Below are positions 1 to 6,068 of a stretch of 10,226 bases of DNA, one piece after another. Under the pieces are notes generated by a model, which saw only the letters and a list, made by a program, of their open reading frames with translations, made no database searches and was not told the DNA's origin. The DNA lies in the NCBI GenBank assembly GCA_024403585.1, contig JAKSRN010000049.1, forward strand, positions 1-10,226, written 5' to 3'. Numbering within the stretch: the first letter of the stretch is position 1; each line of letters begins with the position of its first letter. The translations under genes were made by a program, and so were the position numbers. The DNA comes from Lachnospiraceae bacterium (GTDB lineage: Bacteria; Bacillota; Clostridia; Lachnospirales; Lachnospiraceae).

Positions 1-26
1 TCTCAGAACTTGATCTGCTGTTTTCG

Positions 27-1793
27 TTACATCCTCTCCGGTGCCTCGAAACCTAATACATCGATGCATGCCTCCAGCACTCTGCGTACCAGATCTAAAA
101 GTGCGATCCAGGATGCCTTCTGTACCTCATTCTCCTCACTGAGGATCTTTGTCTCATGATAGAAACGGTTGAAGTCATTGGACAGCTCATAGATGTAAGA
201 ACAGATCTTATGAGGTGCCTTCTCGTCGAATGCATTCTCCATTACCGCATTGAATCTTGCACATTTCAGCATCAGATCTTTCTCTACGCCGTTTGCAGGA
301 GCGAGGATCTTGCCGTTCTCCAGAACGCCGCCGCCCTCTGTGTAACGTGCCAGGATTGATTTGATACGTACCATTGTGTAAAGGATGTATGGTCCTGTAT
401 TTCCTTCGAAGGATGTGAAACGATCCACATCAAAGACATAATCTTTGGAAGCCTGGTTGGACAGATCTCCGTATTTGATTGCGGACAGTCCTACCATCTC
501 TGCTGTCTTGGTTGCTTCTGTATCACGAACACTTCTGTTCTCTACGATTTTCTTGAACATCTCATCATTGATGTCCTTGATCAGGTTCTCAAGACGCATA
601 ACGCCGCCGTCACGAGTCTTGAATGGTTTTCCGTCTTTGCCGTTCATGGTACCGAAACCAAGGAAACGAAGACCTGTTTCTTCTTTTACAAGGCCTGCCA
701 TGCGTGCTGCACGGAATACCTGTACGAAATGCATCTCCTGACGTTTGTCTACTACATAGATGATCTCATCAGGGTTGAAGAGTTTCATACGCTCTACGAT
801 GGTAGCCAGGTCTGTTGTTGCATACAGGGAAGAACCGTCGGATTTCAGAAGAAGAAGTGGTGGTACCTCTTTTGCATCTGATTCCTGTTTTACATCAACG
901 ATCAGTGCTCCCTGATCCTCGTGTGCCAGTCCTTTATCTTTCATCAGCTGAACCAGTTCCGGGATATATGGCTGTGCATCAGACTCTGCCTTCCACAGAT
1001 CAAAATCAACATTCAGCTTCTGGTAGTTTCTCTTCAGGTCGGCAACGGAAACTGTCATGATATGTTTCCACAGTGCCATATAGCCTGGGCGTCCCAGCTG
1101 CAGCTGGTGTGTTGCCTCCAGTGCTTTCTCTTTGTAAGCCTCATCCACTTTGGATTTTCCGCTGGCTGCCGGATAAATCTCCTCCAGCTCACCGATTGTG
1201 AATGGTGCCTCTTCAGGATAAGGTCCGGAAAATGCCTCGTCAAAGTAAGGAAGAGATGGCTGTCTCTCCTGCAGCTCAGTGATGATCAGACCCATCTGAA
1301 GACCCCAGTCTCCCAGATGCACATCACCGATCACTTTGTGTCCCATGAAACGGCCCATTCTTTTGATGGACTCACCAATGATCGCAGAACGAAGGTGGCC
1401 AACATGCAGTGGTTTTGCAACGTTTGGTCCGCCGTAGTCAATCATAATGGTTTTTGGCTCAGCTGCTTTCTCTACAGAAAGATTCTCATCTGCTTCCATC
1501 TCTGTCATATACTGTGCAGCATATGCGCCGGAGAGCTTGATATTGATAAAGCCAGGATTTACAGCCGCTACTTCCTCAAACATGCTGCTGTCTGTCATCT
1601 GAGCAACAATATCCTGAGCGATCATGATCGGGGCTTTTTTATACTCTTTTTTTGCAGCCATTGCGCCGTTGCACTGGTACTCGCAAAGGTCAGGGCGGTT
1701 AGAAATAGAAACGCGGGCATAGGATGTATTATAACCAGCTGCCTCGAATGCCTTTGCCACTTCTTCTGTTATAAGATCCAGTAATTTTTTCAT
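27..1793 (-). CDS. argS: Arginyl-tRNA synthetase (class Ia), complete
   Basis: Cytoplasmic enzyme that attaches arginine to tRNA-Arg using ATP. The 588-residue protein has the usual family layout. An N-terminal tRNA-contacting domain covers about residues 1-110. The class I catalytic core carries the HIGH-type motif HVGH (130-133), preceded by GPNVAKPL, and GDWG (161-164). The segment KPFKTRDGG (389-397) stands where the KMSKS loop would be, and EGNTGPYILY (463-472) begins the helical anticodon-binding domain. The C-terminus is PERM, the usual ArgRS ending. From memory, the HVGH/FKTR pattern is that of the Escherichia coli-type enzyme, which lacks a true KMSKS, and differs from the KMSK-bearing Bacillus subtilis type. 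The ATG start lies 8 bases after the CBS gene stop. Its Shine-Dalgarno site AAGAGG (1807-1812) sits inside the last codons of that gene, so translation is probably coupled. It is the last gene seen; only 26 bases follow and no terminator is visible. Confidence 0.97.
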   Translation of the reverse strand: MKKLLDLITEEVAKAFEAAGYNTSYARVSISNRPDLCEYQCNGAMAAKKEYKKAPIMIAQDIVAQMTDSSMFEEVAAVNPGFINIKLSGAYAAQYMTEMEADENLSVEKAAEPKTIMIDYGGPNVAKPLHVGHLRSAIIGESIKRMGRFMGHKVIGDVHLGDWGLQMGLIITELQERQPSLPYFDEAFSGPYPEEAPFTIGELEEIYPAASGKSKVDEAYKEKALEATHQLQLGRPGYMALWKHIMTVSVADLKRNYQKLNVDFDLWKAESDAQPYIPELVQLMKDKGLAHEDQGALIVDVKQESDAKEVPPLLLLKSDGSSLYATTDLATIVERMKLFNPDEIIYVVDKRQEMHFVQVFRAARMAGLVKEETGLRFLGFGTMNGKDGKPFKTRDGGVMRLENLIKDINDEMFKKIVENRSVRDTEATKTAEMVGLSAIKYGDLSNQASKDYVFDVDRFTSFEGNTGPYILYTMVRIKSILARYTEGGGVLENGKILAPANGVEKDLMLKCARFNAVMENAFDEKAPHKICSYIYELSNDFNRFYHETKILSEENEVQKASWIALLDLVRRVLEACIDVLGFEAPERM

Positions 1794-1801
1794 AATATGG
1801 A

Positions 1802-2221
1802 TTAATCCTCTTTTTTAATTTTTTTCAACTGGGTATATAAGTATTCAATGATAGATCTTCTTGTAATGATACCGATGAAAACACCCTCATCATCCACAAC
1901 AGGAACAAAGTTCTGTCTGAGGGAGAGTTCTACAAGATCTTCCATCTTGCTGTCTGCTTTTACCGGCGAAATGTCTCTGTCTCTCGGGACATCGAAGATC
2001 ATGACTTTTTCTGCTTTCTGTAAATTTAGCTCATGATCATTTTTGAAGGCTCTGAGCAGATCTCCTTCAGAGATCGTGCCCAGATAAATGCCCTTGCTGT
2101 TTAACATTGGGATCGCAGCAAAACGATCCTGATCCCATCTCTCCATTACCTGACGGAGGGTGGAATCGCTGAATACATATTTCACCTCAGTTTTCGGGGT
2201 CAGAAAAAATAATATATTCAT
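1802..2221 (-). CDS. Two-CBS-domain protein, DarB/CbpB-like
   Basis: Small 139-residue cytoplasmic protein made of a single CBS pair (Bateman module) with no catalytic domain attached. The first CBS repeat spans about residues 10-62, with FAAIPML (34-40) and GTISEGDLL (48-56). The second spans about 73-131, with NFVPVVD (104-110) and GIITRR (117-122). CBS pairs bind adenine nucleotides. VMIFDVPR (73-80) between the repeats and the GIITRR end match, from memory, the corresponding parts of B. subtilis DarB (YkuL) and Listeria CbpB. Those proteins bind cyclic di-AMP and, when free of it, bind the (p)ppGpp synthetase Rel. That function is inferred here from partial similarity and from rel being in the same gene series. 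The start ATG has no good Shine-Dalgarno sequence (AATAGCAGACA precedes it), but the N-terminus MNILFFLTPK looks natural. It lies after a 145-base gap, the largest in the window. An alternative is a general energy-sensing CBS protein binding AMP or ATP. Confidence 0.9.
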   Translation of the reverse strand: MNILFFLTPKTEVKYVFSDSTLRQVMERWDQDRFAAIPMLNSKGIYLGTISEGDLLRAFKNDHELNLQKAEKVMIFDVPRDRDISPVKADSKMEDLVELSLRQNFVPVVDDEGVFIGIITRRSIIEYLYTQLKKIKKED

Positions 2222-2242
2222 TGTCTGCTATTTGTTCACTCT

Positions 2243-2271
2243 ATTAAATATTCTTTACTAACTCTATTCAC
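2243..2271 (-). promoter_or_regulatory. Weak candidate sigma-A-type promoter before the CBS gene
   Basis: On the minus strand, GTGAAT (2266-2271) and TTTAAT (2243-2248) are separated by 17 bases. TTTAAT matches the -10 consensus at 5 of 6 positions, but the -35 matches at only 3 of 6. Transcription would begin about 15 bases before the CBS start, giving a very short leader with no clear Shine-Dalgarno site. The only support is position in the largest gap and the spacing; in AT-rich DNA such a match can arise by chance. Confidence 0.2.
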
Positions 2272-2285
2272 GCTGAGATTGTCTT

Positions 2286-2339
2286 CCGAAACCGAATTAT
2301 CCTGTATCCTTGTGATCACACTTCAGCTACAGGTTTCAG
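2286..2339 (-). repeat. Imperfect inverted repeat with central 10-bp palindrome, aspS-CBS gap
   Basis: Read on the minus strand after the aspS stop, CTGAAACC (2332-2339) can pair with GGTTTCGG (2286-2293), allowing one G-T pair. Inside it CCTGTA (2328-2333) can pair with TACAGG (2301-2306); the two left arms share CC, so both stems cannot form over their full length. At the centre is the perfect palindrome TGTGATCACA (2311-2320). No run of T follows, so this is not an ordinary rho-independent terminator. It could be an RNA processing or stabilising structure between aspS and the CBS gene, or an operator; the function is unknown. Confidence 0.4.
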
Positions 2340-2366
2340 TAACCGGATTCTTTTCTCTCTTTACGT

Positions 2367-4166
2367 TTACTCCTCAGTTGCAGGAGCAACATGAGCAATC
2401 TCCAGCTCAAGCAGCTGTTTTGGATCAACAGGTGCAGGTGCCTCAGTCATCATACAGGAAGCATCTTTTACTTTCGGGAATGCAATTACGTCACGGATAG
2501 AATCCTCTTTTGCCATCAGCATTACCAGACGATCCAGACCGTAAGCCAGTCCTGCGTGAGGTGGAACACCGTATTTGAATGCACTCAGAAGGAAGTTGAA
2601 CTGCTCCCATGCCTGCTCTTTTGTGAAGCCGAGAACCTCAAACATCTTCTCCTGAATATCATTCTGATGGATTCGAACAGAACCACCACCGATCTCGCAT
2701 CCGTTCAGTACGATATCGTATGCTTTTGCACGTACAGCACCCGGATCAGAATCGATCTTATCCCAGTCTTCCTCCATTGGCATAGTGAATGGATGATGCA
2801 TTGCCATGAAGCGGTTCTCCTCATCAGACCACTCAAGAAGCGGGAACTCTGTGATCCATACAAAACGATACTCGTTCTTATCCAGAAGTCCCATATCCTC
2901 AGCCATTTTCAGACGAAGAGCACCAAGAACATTCCATACGATCTTGTTACGGTCTGCAGCAAAGAGAAGAAGGTCTCCGTTCTCTCCGCCCATTGCCTGA
3001 ATGAGGGCTGTCATCTGCTCTTCTGTCATGAATTTAGCAAAGGAAGATTTTACGTTTCCGTCTGCCTGGATTGCAATATATGCCAGACCTTTAACGCCGT
3101 AGCCTTTTGCAAAATCGACCAGTTTGTCAATCTGTTTTCTTCCCAGTCCGCCCTGGCCTTTTGCGTTGATACCGCGAACGGAACCATCTTTCAGAGCGAG
3201 TGCATTTTTGAATACAGCAAACTCGATGTCTTTTACTGTCTCGGATACGTCAGTCAGCTCCATGCCGAAACGAAGATCCGGTTTGTCGGAACCGAAGCGG
3301 TCCATAGCTTCCTGCCATGGCATTCTCTGGATTGGAAGCGGAACCTCAACATCCAGAACCTCTTTGAAGAGGTGAGCCAGCAGTCTCTCGTTTACATCGA
3401 TTACATCATCAACATCTACGAAGGACAGCTCCATATCGATCTGTGTGAACTCAGGCTGACGGTCTGCACGAAGATCCTCATCACGGAAGCATCTTGCGAT
3501 CTGGATATAACGATCATATCCGGAACACATCAGCAGCTGTTTGTAAAGCTGTGGTGACTGTGGAAGCGCATAGAAGCTGCCCGGATGTACACGGGATGGT
3601 ACCAGGTAGTCTCTTGCTCCCTCAGGAGTGCTCTTTCCGAGCATTGGTGTCTCGATCTCGATGAATCCCTCATCTGCCATGAATGCACGTGTTAGTGTGC
3701 AGACTTTGGATTTCATCATCAGGTTTCTCTGAATGTCAGGACGACGAAGATCCAGATAACGGTGTTTCAGACGGATCTCCTCTTTTGTCTTGCTGTTCTC
3801 CTCGATTGGGAATGGAGGTGTCTCAGCCTCAGCCAGGATACGAAGGTAATCTACGCGAACCTCCATTGTACCTGTTTTCAGGTTTGTATTTACTGCGCCG
3901 GAACGTTTCTCAACAGTACCTGTTACAGCGATTACGAACTCAGCTCTCAGTTTTCCTGCTTTCTCGAAGCCCTCCTCATCGATGCTTCCGTTCTCGAAGA
4001 TCAGCTGCATCAGACCGGAACGGTCTCTCAGGTCTACGAATACGATTCCACCTTTATTACGGCTTTTCTGCACCCATCCCATCAGAGTGACTTTGGAACC
4101 GATCAGCTCCTCAGTAACCTCTGTACAGCGATGAGTACGTTTCATGCCCATCATTGATTCTGCCAT
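2367..4166 (-). CDS. aspS: Aspartyl-tRNA synthetase (class IIb, bacterial type)
   Basis: Cytoplasmic enzyme that charges tRNA with aspartate. The 599-residue protein has the full bacterial layout. An OB-fold anticodon-binding domain covers about 1-110 (GWVQKSRNKGGIVFVDLRD at 30-48). The class II core has motif 1 around FIEIETPML (168-176), motif 2 around FRDEDLRADRQPEFTQ (227-242) and motif 3 GLAYGLDRL (539-547). A bacterial-type GAD insertion lies at about 290-410, followed by MHHPFTMP (456-463). The reading frame extends a few codons further to a TTG at 4181, but I place the start at the ATG at 4164-4166. A strong Shine-Dalgarno GGAGGA lies 7 bases before that ATG and covers the codons following the TTG. 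The gene follows hisS by 59 bases; the hisS-aspS pairing is common in Firmicutes. There is no T-box leader in that gap. Whether the enzyme also makes Asp-tRNA-Asn cannot be decided from this window. Confidence 0.97.
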   Translation of the reverse strand: MAESMMGMKRTHRCTEVTEELIGSKVTLMGWVQKSRNKGGIVFVDLRDRSGLMQLIFENGSIDEEGFEKAGKLRAEFVIAVTGTVEKRSGAVNTNLKTGTMEVRVDYLRILAEAETPPFPIEENSKTKEEIRLKHRYLDLRRPDIQRNLMMKSKVCTLTRAFMADEGFIEIETPMLGKSTPEGARDYLVPSRVHPGSFYALPQSPQLYKQLLMCSGYDRYIQIARCFRDEDLRADRQPEFTQIDMELSFVDVDDVIDVNERLLAHLFKEVLDVEVPLPIQRMPWQEAMDRFGSDKPDLRFGMELTDVSETVKDIEFAVFKNALALKDGSVRGINAKGQGGLGRKQIDKLVDFAKGYGVKGLAYIAIQADGNVKSSFAKFMTEEQMTALIQAMGGENGDLLLFAADRNKIVWNVLGALRLKMAEDMGLLDKNEYRFVWITEFPLLEWSDEENRFMAMHHPFTMPMEEDWDKIDSDPGAVRAKAYDIVLNGCEIGGGSVRIHQNDIQEKMFEVLGFTKEQAWEQFNFLLSAFKYGVPPHAGLAYGLDRLVMLMAKEDSIRDVIAFPKVKDASCMMTEAPAPVDPKQLLELEIAHVAPATEE

Positions 4167-4173
4167 TTTTATT

Positions 4174-4179
4174 TCCTCC
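4174..4179 (-). promoter_or_regulatory. Strong Shine-Dalgarno site that fixes the aspS start
   Basis: The minus strand reads TGGAGGAAATAAAAATG. GGAGGA ends 7 bases before the ATG at 4164-4166. The upstream in-frame TTG at 4181 overlaps this site and would have no ribosome binding site of its own, so it is unlikely to be the start. Confidence 0.85.
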
Positions 4180-4225
4180 AATTATCTATCTACAACTGTG
4201 ATCTGCATCAATCAGATTTGTTTCA

Positions 4226-5476
4226 TCAGTCCGCAAAAATCTCCACGATCTCTGTGTATCCTTCTGCCTCCAGCTGCTCTTTCTGGAATTTCTTGTTTTT
4301 CTTCATAACGGACAGGTTCACCTGCATTCCGCTTCTTCTCTCTTCCATTGCCTGGGCAATGATCTTCTGCATGCCTTCGTCTGACAGCTTCTTGTCCAGC
4401 AGGTATGCTTTTTTCTGACTTGCGCCAGGAATCTGGTAGCCTCTCTCAAGCAGAAGAAGAACGATACGCTCGAATCCGATGGAGAATCCACATGCAGGAG
4501 TGTTCTGTCCTGTGAATTTACCGATCATCTCATCGTAACGTCCACCGCCGCCAACGGAACCGCCGAACTCATCCATAGCGATCTCAAAGATCGGGCCTGT
4601 GTAGTAGGACATACCACGTACCAGAGTAGGATCGAATGCGATCTTAAAGTCAGCACTCTTAACTGCATCAACACTGTTCATGATATGCATAAGGCCTTCT
4701 GCGTACTGCGCATCCAGGAAATCTCCCAGCATCTCTGCAACTTTCTTAACACCTGCAGTATCCGGTGTGATCACACGGAAAAGCTCCAGGTATTTATCGA
4801 TGGACTCTTTTGCAAATCCCTCTTTCTCCAGCTCAGCTGCAACACCATCCAGACCGATCTTGTCCATCTTGTCCAGGATGATGAATACTGTATCGTAATC
4901 CTTCTCTGCAAATCCGCTGTAAGCAGCCATTGCTTTCAGAATACGACGGTCATTGATACGGATGGTGAAGTTTTTGAAATCCAGTTTTCCAAGCAGGGTT
5001 GTGGTTGCCAGGATCAGCTCGATCTCAGCCAGGTTGGTTGGCTCACCAAGGATATCAATGTCACACTGCATAAACTGACGATAACGTCCTCTCTGTGGGC
5101 GGTCAGCTCTCCATACATTGCCCATCTGCAGCGCCTTGAATGGTGCCGGAAGATCATTGGCATTGTTGGAATAGTAACGGCAGAGCGGAACAGTCAGATC
5201 ATAACGAAGTCCGCTGTCTGTCAGGTCAGCCTCGGATTTTGCAGACTCCAGTTTCAGTTTCTCTCCACGTTTCATGATCTTGAAGATCAGTTTCTCGTTC
5301 TCTCCTCCGGATTTGCTGTTGAGGTTCTCGATGTGCTCTACACAAGGAGTCTCCATGGATGAAAATCCAAAGGTTTTATAGGTCTCTTTGATCAATCCGA
5401 TCACATAGTCACGGATGGCCATCTCCTGTGGCAGAATATCTTTCATTCCGGTGACCGGCTTTTTCTTCAATGCCAT
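4226..5476 (-). CDS. hisS: Histidyl-tRNA synthetase, eukaryote/archaea-like type with short C-terminal domain
   Basis: Cytoplasmic class II enzyme that charges tRNA-His. The 416-residue protein begins with VTGMKDILP (8-16). It carries RYDLTVPLCRYY (91-102), motif 2 at RADRPQRGRYRQFMQCDIDI (123-142), the histidine-binding LVRGMSYYTG (285-294) and motif 3 ACGFSIGFERI (328-338). INDRRIL (174-180) and LDKMDKIG (201-208) recall eukaryotic and archaeal HisRS rather than the E. coli/B. subtilis type. The C-terminal anticodon-binding domain starts near 353 and ends at IVEIFAD, where the third strand of the domain would be. About 30 residues found in typical enzymes are therefore absent. Only 59 bases follow before aspS, and two stop codons stand in tandem (TGATGA), so a recent frameshift is unlikely. 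The start overlaps the end of the HD-GYP gene by 10 bases; GAGAGGAG (5490-5497) is the likely ribosome site, with a rather long 13-base spacer. Translation is probably coupled. Confidence 0.96.
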   Translation of the reverse strand: MALKKKPVTGMKDILPQEMAIRDYVIGLIKETYKTFGFSSMETPCVEHIENLNSKSGGENEKLIFKIMKRGEKLKLESAKSEADLTDSGLRYDLTVPLCRYYSNNANDLPAPFKALQMGNVWRADRPQRGRYRQFMQCDIDILGEPTNLAEIELILATTTLLGKLDFKNFTIRINDRRILKAMAAYSGFAEKDYDTVFIILDKMDKIGLDGVAAELEKEGFAKESIDKYLELFRVITPDTAGVKKVAEMLGDFLDAQYAEGLMHIMNSVDAVKSADFKIAFDPTLVRGMSYYTGPIFEIAMDEFGGSVGGGGRYDEMIGKFTGQNTPACGFSIGFERIVLLLLERGYQIPGASQKKAYLLDKKLSDEGMQKIIAQAMEERRSGMQVNLSVMKKNKKFQKEQLEAEGYTEIVEIFAD

Positions 5477-6066
5477 AATTTATGAATATCTCCTCTCAAA
5501 TCGATCGGGCAGGGCGGAATACGCAGGCTTCCGTCTTCATCGTCATGCAGCAGCTGCTGCAGGGCCATGAATACCTTCACGTTATAGTTTTTTATTTCAT
5601 GGATCATAAGATCCAATGCTTTCTCAATAGGATAAGCGTCTCGGTAAGAGCGCTTATCTGTAAGTGCACAGAATACATCACACACACGCAGAATACATGC
5701 ACCCAGCGGAATGTTGTATCCCTCCAGATTGTAGGGATAACCGGAACCATCCCAGTTCTCATGATGATAAAGAACCATCTCACAGATATCCTCATCGATC
5801 TTACGCTCCCGCATGATCTGATATCCGCGCTGAGGATGCTGTCTGAGATAACCCAGCTCTTCGACGATCATGGAGTTATCCGCATCCATCTCCTCCTGAA
5901 GAGGGATCTTGCCCACGTCGTGCATAATACCGGCAGCGATCAGTTTATTGCACATAGACTCAGACAGTTCCATCTGAACTGCCACCATATAAGCCAGCGC
6001 AGCAACCTTCATTCCATGCTCGTACTGCTCGGTCATTGTAAATTTCAACAAATGATTTATCCGCAT
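5467..6066 (-). CDS. Stand-alone HD-GYP domain protein, probable metal-dependent phosphodiesterase
   Basis: A 199-residue soluble protein consisting almost entirely of an HD-GYP domain. The family usually hydrolyses cyclic di-GMP or related dinucleotides at a two- or three-metal site. Visible motif residues, in order, are E13 and H17, H49-D50 with K53 (HDVGK), H77 in HPQRG, H101-H102 followed by DGSGYP (106-111), and D130 in the D-x-F-x-A-L-T segment leading to RSYRDAYP. From memory this is the full ligand set, including the glutamate linked with trinuclear sites, so an active enzyme is likely. No receiver, PAS or membrane segment is attached, so how its activity is controlled is unclear. The gene starts 2 bases after the hemZ stop, and its own end overlaps the hisS start by 10 bases. 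The substrate is inferred from the family only; some HD-GYP proteins act on other molecules or have lost activity. Confidence 0.93.
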   Translation of the reverse strand: MRINHLLKFTMTEQYEHGMKVAALAYMVAVQMELSESMCNKLIAAGIMHDVGKIPLQEEMDADNSMIVEELGYLRQHPQRGYQIMRERKIDEDICEMVLYHHENWDGSGYPYNLEGYNIPLGACILRVCDVFCALTDKRSYRDAYPIEKALDLMIHEIKNYNVKVFMALQQLLHDDEDGSLRIPPCPIDLRGDIHKLWH

Positions 6067-6068
6067 AC

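Noticed and set aside
2391..3557. A 388-codon open frame on the plus strand opposite aspS
   Set aside because: It lies wholly inside the well-supported aspS gene, its translation is rich in Cys, His and Leu with no recognisable domain, and it looks like a by-product of the codon pattern of aspS. The same holds for the other long plus-strand frames (for example 921-1784, 4685-5362, 5482-6087, 6360-7352, 7612-8256, 8622-9227).
4179..4181. TTG as the start of aspS
   Set aside because: The strong Shine-Dalgarno site overlaps the codons after it and is correctly spaced for the ATG at 4164-4166.
4184..4214. Possible promoter before aspS (TTGATG ... GATAAT)
   Set aside because: The spacing is 19 bases and the -10 directly abuts the Shine-Dalgarno site, so the transcript would begin at or after the ribosome site.
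4201..4217. Small inverted repeat ATCTG/CAGAT in the hisS-aspS gap as a terminator
   Set aside because: The stem is only 5 bp with a 7-base loop and no T-run follows; too weak to claim.
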